Shown here in pieces: positions 21,457 to 34,195 of a DNA stretch of 64,000 nucleotides. Positions within the stretch are counted from its first letter, which is position 1. Each line of letters opens with the position of its first letter. Source of the DNA: Breviolum minutum Mf 1.05b.01 (lineage: Eukaryota > Sar > Dinophyceae > Suessiales > Symbiodiniaceae); contig DF239827.1 in NCBI GenBank assembly GCA_000507305.1, positions 281,325 through 345,324 of the forward strand, given 5' to 3'. The notes below the pieces were generated by a model. That model was given only the letters and a program-made list of their open reading frames with translations, was not told where the DNA came from and made no database searches. The translations under genes and the position numbers were made by a program.

Positions 21457-22143
21457 GTGACGTCGAAGACTTTGCGTCATTTATATATGGTCCACCAATA
21501 CCCAACCGAAAAAAGGGGTGAGTTTCAAGCTGCCGATATCTCCTGCTCCCTGACATTTTCTGGTGTTCAGGTGAAATAACAGGGTTCGCTATATGATAAG
21601 TCCTCTTTTTGGGGGGTCTCTCTTTATCATCACCCCTAGGGGCTTGAAAATGATGAGTTTCATCAAAGTTTCATCCACCTGTTTTGTGATGTCAAAAACG
21701 GGGGACATGAACATATAGTAAAGGATCAAATTTCACCGAGATTCATCCAGATTGATTATTGATCAGCCTGCAGTTTCAAACTTTTGTGTGATTTAGCCGC
21801 GATAAAACACTGGTGATTGGTAGGTTGGTAAAATCTTTCGATACACCCTTCCCGTGGATGTATTTATGAGGGTGTTGGAATCCCAGTGCCATATGTATTT
21901 TACCAAAATGTTTGACAATGTTAGCACAGTAGATATTTATCTCGCCCCGAGTAGAAGGCATTTAAAACCTGGATTCCCATCCCCCAAAAACAGCTCACCT
22001 GGCAACACAACCTAAGACCTTTGCCATGGTTTTTTCGTTGTCCACACGGCTGGTCCTGGAAGCAGCCATGGGAAAATAGATGGGGAAATCTGCGGGTCCG
22101 GAAGTTGTTTGAAACAATCGTTCGCTTGGACTCTCAAAACTCA

Positions 22144-22261
22144 TACACCCCCGCCGGAAGATCAACGATTTAACGGCTGGAACCTGAAAATCACCCAAAT
22201 GCAAAGGAAAATCATCTGAACCAAACCTTTATTGCGTTCCATGTTAATTGTCAATGGTGTA
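22144..22261 (+). mobile_element. Family B element ending 11 bp before a predicted exon
   Basis: TACACCCCCGCCGGAAGATC at the left, ACGGCTGGAACCTGAAAATC inside, GTTAATTGTCAATGGTGTA at the right. The next exon candidate starts at 22273. Confidence 0.8.
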
Positions 22262-22272
22262 ACATCCTTCAG

Positions 22273-22410
22273 GTTTTGATGACGTTCCTTTTGCTTCATC
22301 TCGGACTGCAGCTTGCAGTAGCAGATCAGGTCCGCAAAGCCGAGCTCTTCGTTTGGGGTGCTGGGAATGTCTACTTTTCAAAAACATGGAGAAAAAAAAA
22401 GTCTAGTTTT
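22273..22410 (+). CDS. Predicted exon, possible membrane helix
   Basis: After CCTTCAG|GTTTTG. Reads VLMTFLLLHLGLQLAVADQV then RKAELFVWGAGNVYFS, open to TAA at 22411. The first 16 residues are hydrophobic enough for a membrane or signal segment. Confidence 0.4.
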
Positions 22411-23063
22411 TAAACAATGAATAGCTTTAAGCATGGTTGAGCAGACATCCGAAAAAAAAAAAAAACGAAACAATTGAGCTTGTCTATCCTTTTCTGCTGG
22501 TCCGATGCACATGGGTGATCAGGAGGGAAAGTTTGACGAAAGCAAATGTGTGTCTTCGTGTGCAGGTAGATGTATATATGTAGGAAAAATGCACGGGTAA
22601 AGGAGAGGGTTTGCAGGCACAGAAACATTAATGCCTATTTTTGGTTATTCTCCGTTATGGAGATTTAAATATGTAGCGTTAGACTGTGTATAGTGTATAC
22701 ATATATACATTTATCATTTCATATGCAGGACCTATTCTAATCAGAAATGGCCGCCGCCTGAATCCTGACTTTGACGGTTCGGGAGAGTGACCACTGTGAC
22801 TCTAGATTTATTGAACCTGTGTACGTGTGTATCTACATTCATGTCTCGGGTGTTTTTGCATCAGCATTTCACATCTCTAGTACTGGCATATCCCCATGTT
22901 CAGTCATCAGTGTGTGTTGCTGTCTTTATGCTTGTTTGTGTGCATTTGCGTGATGCATGTTGAGAAACTGCATCTCATTTTTGAATTTTAGATTTCAGAG
23001 GTGTCATGAGTATCCATTTGCACATTTCCTCAGCTTGTAAATATGGTTAGTCAATCTAGACAG

Positions 23064-23172
23064 CTCCCCTCCCGAGTTTAACAACTCGCCCCTGAAAAGT
23101 TACCGGGCCCCAAATAGGAAAGGATCGTCTTCCAACCAGCATTTTTCAGGGGCCAGCTGTTCGGGGGGCGTA
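23064..23172 (+). mobile_element. Family B element
   Basis: CTCCCGAGTTTAACAACTCG (approximate left end), CCCCTGAAAAGTTACC and AGGGGCCAGCTGTTCGGGGG. A fragment of the same subtype lies inverted at 17540-17610. Confidence 0.7.
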
Positions 23173-23175
23173 TAT

Positions 23176-23279
23176 GGGTGTTTCCTAAAATGCTGGTACC
23201 CCAAAATGGATGGTTTATAATGGAACACTCTATCAAAATGGATGATTTGGGGGGTACCACTATTTTTGGAAACACCCAT
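23176..23279 (+). mobile_element. Family D foldback element
   Basis: GGGTGTTTCCTAAAATGCTG at the left and CTATTTTTGGAAACACCC at the right. The two arms also share CCATTTTG/CAAAATGG. It begins three bases after a family B element. Confidence 0.9.
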
Positions 23280-24200
23280 ATCTTTTGACAGGCCAGATTT
23301 CATCCTTGGCACACGAAGCCAGCTACACCAGATTTCTCACTGGATCAATTTGAGGCTGGGAAGGTGAAACGAAGGTGGTTTTGTTTTTGAGGTTGGTAGT
23401 TTTCCCCATTATTTGCAAGGTTTTAGACATACATTCCAGGGTGGTTAGCCGGATTTTTTCCATCAACAGTAGGATACACATTTCATCACATTTCTGTTTT
23501 TGCTGATGTTTACTTGGGATATTATAGAATGGCTCAATAATATGCGAGATAGATCAACTCGTCCCCCACCTCTATACGCTTGACTTGACACATGGTAGGG
23601 CCGGGTTTCAACCCGATCGTCCTGACGTGGAAGCATGAAGAGGGCGTTCGTTGAAAATTGTTGCTGATTCAGTGGGTTGTTTGGGCAGAATGGTTATGTG
23701 CACACGTATTTTTGTTGGTTAATAACGAGATCTAAAAAGGACGCACGGGTGCAAACAAGATATGACGTTCCGTTCCTTTGATACTTGTATTGTGTTCATC
23801 ATGTTTACAAAGAGACAATAAATGAGCTATCTATCTAGGAATCGAGTAGATAGTCTTTATGACTTGTTTCTTATTGACATTGAGCAGATAACGTCACTTA
23901 AAATCCAGAATACCATGATACCACGGTGTCAAGCACGTCACTTGCCTTGGGAAATGGCAGGCCAAAGTGCACACGACGGTGGGCAAATTGTTTCCTGGTA
24001 ACAACTGGAATTGCAGGTGTTTTTTCTAGTGCAAGTTTTGTTGGGGGTTTGGGGTTTTCCCGAAAGGAGGAAGGTTGGTGATGGCTAAGGTTGGTCATGA
24101 AATTCATGAAACATGGATGAGATTTGTGTGAATTTTGTGAGTTGTGTGACTTCTGAATGGCCCCGAATAGATTGTTCAGGATGGTTAGTGGATATTATGC

Positions 24201-24512
24201 ATGGATATTCCTCATCATGTGACATGTATGATCAATTTTACAGTCAGTAATATAGCCCCTGAACCATTAAGAGCATTGTTCCAAGTGATTTTCAATCCAC
24301 GGCCCTTTGCGCATCCCCAAGTGATTGGCACCAGTTCGCCGACTGCAGACACATCGGTTGTTTGGGGGGCTTCACACCAGCTGTCTCGGGTGATTTGTAG
24401 TGTTCATGTATTTTTGAGATGTTGCAAGATGGGTGATAAAGTCCGTGCCCAAATTCCAATGTTTACTTGCAAGTTTGTCATCATTTCTCGTTCAATAAAG
24501 GATGTTTTCCAG
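24201..24512 (+). CDS. Open frame, likely exon
   Basis: 104 codons open. The middle reads APEPLRALFQVIFNPRPFAH and PQVIGTSSPTADTSVVWGAS. Good composition from about 24240 to 24450. No family is recognised and the splice sites are unresolved. Confidence 0.4.
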
Positions 24513-25391
24513 TGATGCATGACAAACACCCAGAAAAACCGCCCCAAAATATGGCCAAGGCTGTTTGAAGATAACTTTGAAAATCGCACGCTCTTTTCTG
24601 GCGCCACTTGGAGCAGCTCAAAACACCTGTGTTTAGACTCCCCAAACTTGGAAGGCGTTCAAGGGTGCCCTGAATGCCTTTTATCGTTCCCATGCCAAAA
24701 AAGTTGTTTGGCTCATTTCCAGCAAATGTTTTACCTGTAGGAAAGCGAGGGCTTGGATGATGTGACATTTCCCACTCCTAACTGGTTTCAACCAATTGGA
24801 AGCTCCACATCAGTTGCCACTCTTTTCCGGCAGCCTTGACTGAGCTAAAACAAAACAGTGGAAATGGACCACACCGAGATTGCAATCAATACAAGTCAGC
24901 TGACAATGTCCAGTTTCAGTCCAGTTTCACAGCGGTTATTTGTTTGAGTTTATCATAGTTTATCTATGGGCTTGTACCCCAAGCTATACACAGATCATTT
25001 CATACGTCATGGATCCGTATGGATCCGTAACGACCCCAGGATCTCCTGACATGACAGATTGTTATGGAGGATTCCGTAGGGCAAATATGGGACCTCGATA
25101 GAGTCGTCTCATTTATGCCTTGGATTCGAGGCCGTTGGTTCAGGATTCACCATTTTTTTTGGTTTAAGCTTTAGGTTTGAAGCCTTTTCTGTTCACCTCT
25201 TTTTGGGGACTGATACAGGTTTTTTGGGGGGCAGTTCCCAAGTTATACCCATCATCTGCGAGTCAACAATGAAGGGACATCAAAGGAACATCATTTTTTT
25301 CTCAATCTAAGCATTCTAGTTTCGTGTCTAAAGTCGACAAAAGCATTTAGGCAAGATTAGGCAAGTCCCCCCAAAAAAGAGGAAGACCAAT

Positions 25392-25498
25392 GTGGGTGTT
25401 TCCAAAAAATAAGAGTACCCCCAAATCATCCATTTGAATAGGGTTTTCCATTATAAACCATCCATTTTGGGATACCCCTATTTTTGGAAACACCCATG
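25392..25498 (+). mobile_element. Family D foldback element
   Basis: TGGGTGTTTCCAAAAAATAA and CTATTTTTGGAAACACCCA pair as inverted ends. ATCCATTTGAATAGGGTTTTC in the centre recurs at 51284. Confidence 0.9.
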
Positions 25499-26216
25499 TG
25501 GCTACTCAGACAGGTTGAATTTTGTTGACTTGACTAAGGTTGCTGGTGGAAATCAGTTCGCAACGATTTGGGTCAGAGACTTTTGCCATGCCACAGGCAG
25601 GGTGGGGAAAAGCTGCCTTTTCCGACCCGAATCTTGGATGAACAACCCCCCTAAAGATTAGATGCCAGTCACCACCAGTACTATTACATGTTTATACATG
25701 TTTAGTAGGGGATTCCTCTAAACTGCTGGTTTTGGGTAGATCCAAAGTGCCAACAACTTGCAAGCTTTTGACTAACAACTGACATAGCTCCCAGCTATGC
25801 CCGGTCGAGATGATGCCAACTTCTAGGTCAACTCTGCATTGCCATCAGTTTTTAAAACCTACAATCATTTCACAGTCACACTAGTGTTTTTCTGGAAGTA
25901 ACGGAAGCGTTTTGTTGATTGGTTGATGTGTCAGAAAAAATTGCATCTCAATGTTTTGCTGGGGTTCAACCAGCAAAAGTGACCATTTTCGAACCTGTCC
26001 AACTAAAATCATGAAAGGTTGGCCCCCCGGGCCCGTTAAGTCAAGCATCCCAATGGTGTTAAGCCGTGTGTTTCAGGTGGTTTGTTGATGAAGCCCAGTT
26101 GGAAAATCGGTACCAAAGATGTTCCGCCCCGCGGCTGGTTGGGTTGGGCATTCGGCCGCTGACGGTTGATGGTTGATAGCTGTTAGTTTTTTAGGGGAGG
26201 GTGCAATAATTATGAT

Positions 26217-26322
26217 TACCCCCCAGAAGTTTAACATAGCCCCTGAAAATTTACCATCCCAAAAGGAAACTAGTCTTCCAACCATCTATTTTCAGGCGCT
26301 AGTGTTAGTTTCAAGGAGTGTA
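26217..26322 (+). mobile_element. Family B element
   Basis: TACCCCCCAGAAGTTTAACA and GTTAGTTTCAAGGAGTGTA at the ends, with CCTGAAAATTTACC and TCTTCCAACCATCTATTTTC inside. Confidence 0.85.
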
Positions 26323-26598
26323 TGATTTGGGTTTTTTTGTTGCCGCGATTAACCGGATGCCAAGCTTAGCGGCAGGAGGCTTTCTGCCTGGTTGGTGGGG
26401 AAACATGTTGGTTGGTCGCTTGTTACAAAGGTATATACCAACCTTTAGTATGAATTTGGCCATTGGCTGAAATGAAAATAATCGCTGCAACCCCTACCAT
26501 TTAAGACCCATTTAAGAGCGGTTCGCTCTTTTAGAGAAAAATCCCTCACAAATTTGCATCTTGAAAAACAGCAAAACTCAATGGTTTTTGCTTTACAG

Positions 26599-26763
26599 TT
26601 CATGTTTGGAGCATCGATATTCATCCAAACACACCGTCCTTTCACAAGCATCGAACTTTCATTCAGCTCATCGGCCACGGGATTAAGGTCCAAAACCATT
26701 GTTCTCAGCACCTTGAAAGAGATCTTGTCCTTCGTCAAGGGAGAAAATGGGTCTTCCATCCAG
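26599..26763 (+). CDS. Predicted exon, unknown protein
   Basis: 55 codons between TTTACAG|TTCATG and ATCCAG|GTGGGG. Reads HRPFTSIELSFSSSATGLRS then KTIVLSTLKEILSFVKGENG. Both splice sites and the composition agree. The reverse strand is also open, so direction rests on the splice sites. Confidence 0.45.
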
Positions 26764-26968
26764 GTGGGGATTTTTTTCGAAAAAATTGGGAAAAAGACAT
26801 GTTCACAAAAAAAAACAAAACAAAACAAAAAAAAATCAAAGGTGGAAAGGAGAAACCCTGTTGAAACATATTGACATTGAAACTTAGTTTCTCAGGATAC
26901 CCAAACAATCACAGGGGAGGGGGGGTGTCATAGAGGTCCATAAATTAGTCGACGGTTAAACCGGGCGA

Positions 26969-27103
26969 GTGATGAGTGTCATTCCTTCGCAAATGCAGAA
27001 ATTGTACCGTTATCAGCCGCCTATGGATGTTGCAAATGGATCGTTAAGGGATATGTATTGCATGTTCGAAACCCCAGAATGGCCATTTCAGATACTTACG
27101 GTA
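26969..27103 (+). CDS. Predicted exon, unknown protein
   Basis: Reads SQMQKLYRYQPPMDVANGSL then RDMYCMFETPEWPFQILT, up to a GT at TTACG|GTATGG. The left boundary is unclear. Could belong with the 26599 exon. Confidence 0.35.
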
Positions 27104-27430
27104 TGGTGTGTTCACAATATTATTGGTGCTTCCTTGACATTGTGGATACCCTAGGATGACATCTTCAAAGATTCCGGGGCATTTCATATAGGAGGGCTTT
27201 CATGTTAACAAAATTCTCTCACAGCCCAGTTCATAACACGAGTTTTCCTTATGGAATGACCCTGCAAAGAACCTTAGGGAAGACTCACCGACAATCCTGA
27301 TTGTATTTCAACAACACTAGCCCTTCCTCCAACTTTCAGACTTCAATCAGTTTCTCTTGTGTTTTCAAATATGTTTGAAAAAGTTCATCCCATCTTCATG
27401 CCATCCCCTCCCGCTAAAACACAAAATACG

Positions 27431-27540
27431 TAGACCCCTCAAAGCTAACACGACATTGGAAAATCCCCCATTTTCAATAGGAAATACATCTTCAAATACT
27501 GGATTTTCCCTTGTCATCTTAGTTTTTCGGGGGGGAGATA
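27431..27540 (+). mobile_element. Family B element
   Basis: ACCCCTCAAAGCTAACACGA and CATCTTAGTTTTTCGGGGG ends, with TTTTCAATAGGAAATACATC inside as in the 16661 copy. Confidence 0.75.
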
Positions 27541-27610
27541 CCACTCCAGTGGTGTTTTTCATCAACCACGAAATTCCTTAGCCACGAATCACCAACAAAA
27601 AAAAAACGCG

Positions 27611-27742
27611 ACCGTCACGTTGCCTCAGATTCCTCGGGCCTTGGATTCCTTGGGACCTCATGAAGATTTGCTAAGCTTCAAAGTATTAAAAGCTGGTGCA
27701 AGCTTAAGCCTCTTGGCACGGCCAAACGGGGATTGGGCAAAG
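27611..27742 (+). CDS. Predicted exon, unknown protein
   Basis: 44 codons ending at a GT donor (GCAAAG|GTACGG). Reads TVTLPQIPRALDSLGPHEDL then LSFKVLKAGASLSLLARPNG. The composition is strongly coding-like. The left boundary may lie a little upstream, where a poly-A tract blocks a clear acceptor. Confidence 0.45.
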
Positions 27743-28115
27743 GTACGGATTTTTGTTGGTGAAGAGAAATCCGGTTAGAGTAAGCAGTTGATATGGTAGT
27801 GTTATCCCATTATTTACCGGGTTTTCGTAGTTTTATCCTATTATTTACAGGGTTTTCATACATCCCCAGGCGATTTCTGAGCCATCCGCAGTATGAGAAA
27901 TTTCTTCCATGAGATAATGAGATCGTGACCTCATGGAAATGGTGATTTAGAATTTACTTTGGAGAGTGATCCTTATGTAGATCGACATTTACTTCACAGT
28001 AGAGTGTTTTTGATTTTAAATAGACAATACATTATGTATATAGATTTAATATATTATATCACATATGACATGTACGTACTGTGTTAGTTGTAAACCCATT
28101 GTAGGGTTCACCTAA

Positions 28116-28488
28116 CACGTTGGGTTTTTGAGACAATGGAATATAAGCCTGACATACTTGAATAAGGATGGCTCGTTGACAGTTGACAGGCGCAAAAACC
28201 TGCTCAGAAATGATCCACATTCGTGGGAAAAATCGGGTGTAGTTCCACTCCTGCAGCCAACTAGGGCTTTGTTCCTTTTTTTGTGAAAAGGCTCCCGGTC
28301 CCTTTCAGATCTTCCTTGCCAGAATCGTGGTGCGGTTGTAACTGAGTATCTAGAAGTTCCAGCACTTGATTTTGTCAATGTTGGAGGCCACCTTTCAAAA
28401 CACAAATTCGGGTGGTCAAATCTCCAGTTGGGTGTTTTGGCCCCCCGCCAAAAAAAACCTCTGTTTACCATCCTTGAAAGAGAACATT
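28116..28488 (+). CDS. Two exon-like blocks in one frame split by a TGA
   Basis: One frame stays open from 28116 to a single TGA at 28284-28286, then on to TGA at 28488. Block one reads LNKDGSLTVDRRKNLLRNDP, block two NRGAVVTEYLEVPALDFVNV. Either a short intron removes the TGA (acceptors at 28308 or 28322), or this is a pseudogene. The antisense frame is also open over the region, so direction is not beyond doubt. A further lysine-rich frame follows from ATG 28514. Confidence 0.4.
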
Positions 28489-31400
28489 GAAGCCTCCAAT
28501 CCCAAGCCACGTCATGACTTTAAAGGATGTTTCATTTTCTAGCAAAAAGAACAAGTTGCAAACATCCAACTTATTCACAAAGTTCGCAAACAAAAACCTC
28601 TCTGAAAATCTCAAGTCGCTCCGCGTCACTCAGAAGCGAAAGTGACGTTTCCTTTTGGCAACAAAGACCCTGGAAAAGGAATGGAAAAGCGCCTCGGAAT
28701 GGTGAGAAAAAAATCGGTGTTCAAAAATCTTTGCCACCAAATCGCGATGATCAAAACTGCAGGTGTTCAGTTGAATGTATGGGGGGTATTGGGGTTATAT
28801 ACAGTATCCTGGCTTATATTTATGGATTGTAGTAAGCTACTATAAAGGTAGCCTATGAACCAACCAGTAGGAATGGAATATAGTATGTAGAGTAAAAAAA
28901 TTAGCACTGTTTCCAAGAGCAGCTTCCCCAGTTGAATGTGAAGTTTTTCGTCGATGAAAATTCGATTTACCTCACAACATCATAAAAGTCAAGGGAGGAA
29001 TATTGGTCCTGATGCACTTGGGCTAGACACTGGGGGGTCAGAGGAGTTGGTGGAAACGACCACAAGTACTAAGCAGTGATCATTTCACCCTGCTTATGTT
29101 GTTTGTATAGGGGACTACACTGATTTATATGGTGATTATTTTCATCAACCAATACCATAATTTTGGAGGATCGTTATTAACCACAGTGGGTCCTGTTGCC
29201 ACTACTTATGCCATTCCGTCGAGAGTATGATAGAACCTCTCTTCCTTTATCGCCCGGCAGTTACGCCATGGGTGATCCATGGTGATCCAAATTGATCTTT
29301 GCTGATCCTCTACGAGCTATTGCATTTGTTGATGAATATCGATGATTGTTGAATGTATTCTTTGCCAGTTTGGGATTTGTTGTGATTTGTACTGATTTCT
29401 GGTTGATCATTCATTGTGAAAAACCGAATGTCAAAAGTCGACTCGTGGTGCCTCTTGTGATATGTTCTGTTCTTTTTTGCAAGTGGTGTTCGGGGGTAAA
29501 TCCATGGAACGTTGTGTGGTTGATCGCTGCAAAAACACCGCGACGTATTCATGCGTATTCTATCTCTACTTCGTTATGACTTCCATCGCGAGTACTTAGA
29601 CATTCCAGAAATTCCCGCTATTCTGGTACACAAAGGCAGGAATGTGCAATATTACAAAGTAGTTTCAAGTTGTTTCATTTCATTTATTCTCAAACCGTCA
29701 CACCATCCACTTGGGTTGCGGAAGAAGATTTCTCTTGTTTAAAATTTGCTGCCGCTGATGATTTCTTAGCTCCTTACTCAACCTTCAACTTTCACCGCAT
29801 GGAACTCACAGAAAACAATAGGACTCATTGAATTTGTTCATGGTTTACAGTTTTCCATCATCCTCACTTCAGTTTATGAGCCAAAAAGGCATAGTGTCAA
29901 CTGTTATTTTGGAAATTTCGGCTGCCTTTTTTTTCAAGCCATGGAAATGGCCAAGCATTTTACTGGCTTTCATTGCAGATTCGGGGGTAAGATTCCACGT
30001 TTGTGTTTGTAGCATTTAGGCAGTTTTTACAGACTTTACCATGGAAATGTCTAGAAGATTTGAAGACATCATTAGAAGATTCAAAATTATTCAAAATTTA
30101 CATTTGAGAAAAAAAATGCGGGACAGAAACGTTTTCCACATACGTTTGGTCTTGGTTTCATTGGGTTTGGGATAATATCACTATAACAAAAAGGGCAGTG
30201 ATTCACATCATCGCTGGATTTCAAGCCTGGAAGCTTGCAGACAAAATCATCGAAAAATTCCGGCCGAATTTATGAGTTGAGGTTTCCATCCGGGAAGCTT
30301 TATGCCTACTTCAACGGTGGGACCTGGTGGAGTTTGGAGTGTTTGCCCTTTGAGTTTGTCACGTGGAACCTGAGAGAATCCATGCTGTTTTTTTTTCCAT
30401 GGGAACGGGACCTTCGTTTTCCGAGGAGATATAGATTCTAGATATGAAAAAAGAAGATATCCAAATGAGACATCCTTCTATAGCCTTTTTCAAAAAATAC
30501 AACATGAATCTTAGACATCCGAAAGCCATTCTTCCAATGAGACATGAACTTGATGAGGGTTTTGTTCTCATCAGTTAAGTCTGGATGTTGCTTTTAGTTC
30601 TTCAACCAAAATCGGTCCGTGGATATATTTCTATCTATCCCCCCCCCCCCCGACCCAGGATGCCAGTCACCACCCAAAATTCTTACATGTGAAAACTAAG
30701 GAATCCCTACTCCCCCCTTTGGAAGTTTAACAGCTTTTGCCCCCTGAAAAGTTAAATTAGGCATTTTCCCCAAGGCTTAACCGGGGGTGGTCAACTCGCT
30801 GGGGAAAGGTGAAGATGGAGCTAAAGAAACCTCGGATGCAGGCACCGGTTTCAACGGCACCCCGGGTCGGGTTGGTTGGGATGGTGGGATGAAAGGTTGG
30901 AAAAGGTTGGAGATTTACTGTAAAAAAAAGAGAGAAAACTATGGTTGCTTGGGTGTTTTGATGTTTTTTTTTGTTGCTCAGTTGATGTTTTGATGTTTGT
31001 GATGATCTTCCTGAAAATCAGTCAAAAGACTCAGAGCAATGACGGGAAGAAAGAAGGGAGAAAAAAACAAGTGATTTGATGAAAAGACCACATTTGAGGC
31101 ACTTGCAAGTTTTCTAGTATAGACTACCCTTTGGCACTTCATTTGCAGTAAGAACTCATATACTGAGCCATTGGTTACAAATAGGGAAAACCTCCGGTTT
31201 TGGGGGGTGAGGCTACCTGTTGATCTTGACTTTTACGCCACCTGGGCTGCATGAGTTGTTGAATAGAAAAAGCTCAACATCGCTAGAGAAGTCTTCATTA
31301 ATGTGGTACCCTACATGGAATTTGTATATCCCACCTTTGGAAAAGGAATATCATCTTGCGAAATGGGAGGGGCTATGTCAGTTTTGAGGCGAGGGTAAGC

Positions 31401-31830
31401 TTTTCAATCTGGCATTCGGAAGTTAGACAGTTTGTTGAAATGAGGGTTGCCTACCTGATCTGTGACTGTTAAACAACTATGCTCGATAGGATCCATGTAT
31501 GGTAAATTTAACTACATTTACTATGAAAAACAGCCAAATGTGGAAACAGCCAAATGTGGGATATGGATCCTCTGGGTCTAAATTTTCTCTTCAATGACAC
31601 GTCCTGCTCATTTCCAATGCTTTGTTCCCGCAACTGAATTTACCAAACATTTTCCTACAAAAGTCTTGGTAAACATGTCGGAATAGCTAGGATTACAGAG
31701 CCCTTATGAGTGTCGTGCGATAGTGGTGTTTCTCAAGAAAAAGGTGTTTTCTTGTTTACCCAAGATTTTCACACATGTTCACCATTTGTATCCAAGATCC
31801 TAAATTTACGGAACAGTCTAACCCCCCGAA

Positions 31831-32046
31831 GTGATGCTCAGCTTCGGTACAGAAATATCTAACCCTACTCGCTATCTGAGGCGAGTGGTTCCCTTACTGA
31901 CAGATGCAGAACTGAACGAATTTCTGACGTCCTCGGGGAGCAACTTACAGTTCCTTGCTTTATCTCGGAGAGTGGGAAATGGGTTTGTCATAGTTGAGTG
32001 GTGGTTTTGTTGGGAATTACCCCTTCCTCCCATAATCATGGTTCAG
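31831..32046 (+). CDS. Predicted exon, unknown protein
   Basis: 72 codons open. The first 50 read ISNPTRYLRRVVPLLTDAEL and NEFLTSSGSNLQFLALSRRV, a good soluble helical composition. A donor probably lies near 31985 (GGGTTTGTCAT). Confidence 0.45.
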
Positions 32047-32914
32047 TGAAAAATGGGTGTATCTTCAAGAATAGTTACCTTTCAAATACCGCCATGTTCA
32101 AATTATAATTAAACCATGATTAGGGTAGAAATAGTAATCAAACAGCCATTCCTTTGATAATCACAGGGTCAAAGATGAACAGCTAGATTTTCAGACTTAG
32201 ATGGATGGCTTAAGAGTTGAAGGGGTGAATTTCAATGGTTGCAATCTTCTGAAATGCTCAGCTAATCTGAGATCCAATTTCATGATTTCTGATACTTCAT
32301 GAACTCAAACTCCACCTGATGGCCAGCCATGACCGAGGAAAGCAGTTGACTTTTACAGCTTCCTGGTGAAATTGGCGCCGGTTTTTCGAGGGACGCGGAC
32401 GGCCTCCGGAAAAGTCGGGCGTTCGCCTCGTCCAGAAAGATGGTGTAGTAGGCGAAATCCTTCCAAAATAACCATAAATCATGATTGCATTTGGCTCTTA
32501 ATTTGAAGTAAATTGCAACAGACAACATATAATATGTATGTATATATGTATATATATATATATATATGTATACATACATCTTTTTTTGCTTTTATATAGA
32601 TATGTGGGTCAAGCCGTTTTTCTTTCAATCTCCATTTTGCCATTTGCATGGCTTTTTTTACCGGAAGCAGAAACTGCTGCCGGGTGTAGCCATCCTGTCC
32701 ATCAACAGTATCGTATGGGAAGCTGGTCGCAGTTGATTTTGTAATAAGTTACGCGTTGTCAACGTACCGGAAGATGGTCCCAGTTGGCTACTAGTAGTTT
32801 CCCAGTCCACCCGGGTACCAAGGGTTCATGACACTTGTGATATCAGCCGAGGTAGCCCTCACAGATGGGAGCAAAGAGACAACAAGCCACTGACCCCGCA
32901 TTGCTGATTTCATG

Positions 32915-33009
32915 TTCCCGAAAACTAACGGCTGGAACCTGAAAAATCACACCGAAATGAAAAGGAAAACATGCCTTTTTTTGGTTTCATCTGAATTTTC
33001 AGGGGTGTA
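32915..33009 (+). mobile_element. Family B element, 'ACGGCTGGAACCTG' subtype
   Basis: TTCCCGAAAACTAACGGCTG at the left and GAATTTTCAGGGGTGTAC at the right. Confidence 0.7.
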
Positions 33010-33482
33010 CCAATTATTCTTGAAAGTTCTTTTTTTGGGGAGGGGGCGGGATGCGTGGCAACAATGAAAGATCCAACACTTGCAATTTAGCTATATTTAG
33101 CTCAGCGACTTAAAACGTATTTGTTAATGTCTATGGGAATACTAGCCAACTTTAAGTGATCAAAACACATTGAAAACAAGTCCTGGTTGTACGTTGGTTG
33201 AACACTAGCATGCTAGCCCAGGTGGTTCTTCAACCAAACAGCATGGTCCGAGTGGAAGGATTCTTGCAAACAGGACTGGTGTTTGACATGAGCATCGAGC
33301 TATTGAATCATGCCATTCATGGATGATAAGAGCTTTGTAAGGCTCCTTGTAGGAGAAACTTGTTGGAGAAGTTGTGTTTGGTGGCTAGATCTTTTGCCCG
33401 ATCAACCTTGCAAGTTTTGGACAGAACGATCAGGCAAGATGACAAGATCAAATTTGTTCTCATATGTTTTTACAGAAGAAGC

Positions 33483-33552
33483 ATATCATATCATATCATA
33501 TCATATCATATCATATCATATCATATCATATCATATCATATCATATCATATC
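33483..33552 (+). repeat. ATATC pentanucleotide microsatellite
   Basis: About 14 perfect ATATC units. The 5-bp unit opens all three forward frames, producing artificial Ser-Tyr-His-Ile repeats. Confidence 0.97.
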
Positions 33553-34014
33553 TATGCATACCCTATGCATATCTGTAGATGAGTCTCTTGATTCCTAGAT
33601 ATAGTTGTAGTGTTACGTTCCAACAAACTCTTACTCCGAATCCATGAGATTCGCGGAAGTGTTGGGCCAGGAGGGCATCTCATCTTATTCCAATTTGCAG
33701 CTGGTGGAGGCAACCAGTTTGATTGGAAATTCCATCTTTTTCTGGGAGTGTTCCGAACGAAAGATCCCTGGTTTTTTTTGTTGGAATCACCCAGGAAGGG
33801 AACAAAAGCTACCTCTCCAGTTGGGAGTTTCAAAGTTTTAAAGTTTCAAGTGTTCAAAAACCCAACACCGAAGTGGATTCGATTGGAAAACACCATGAAT
33901 CAGTGGTGCTTTTGAGTCCGTTTTCGAAAAATGAATAAGAACGGTTCTTTTAGCATCTTTTAGCTGGCACTTCTGAGAAATAAAAGATTGATGAAATTGC
34001 AGGCAAGAACCTAA

Positions 34015-34195
34015 AGCATCCTAAACCCTATTATCCCTAAGAACCCTTAAGCCCTATGAACCCAGACCTAAGAACCATAAAGCAAAAAAAAGCAAACTGA
34101 AAGCCTTCAGCCCAAAACTCTTAAACTCTAAGAATCCTGAACCCCCACCTAAACCTACCCTACCCAAGTCTAACAACCCCTAAATCCTCAAAATT
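34015..34195 (+). repeat. Degenerate CCTAA-rich tract
   Basis: Many variants of CCCTAAA, CCCTAAG, CCCTTAAG and CCTAAACCTACCC occur in 180 bp. The unit resembles the plant/dinoflagellate-type telomere repeat CCCTAAA but no two adjacent units are perfect. Confidence 0.5.
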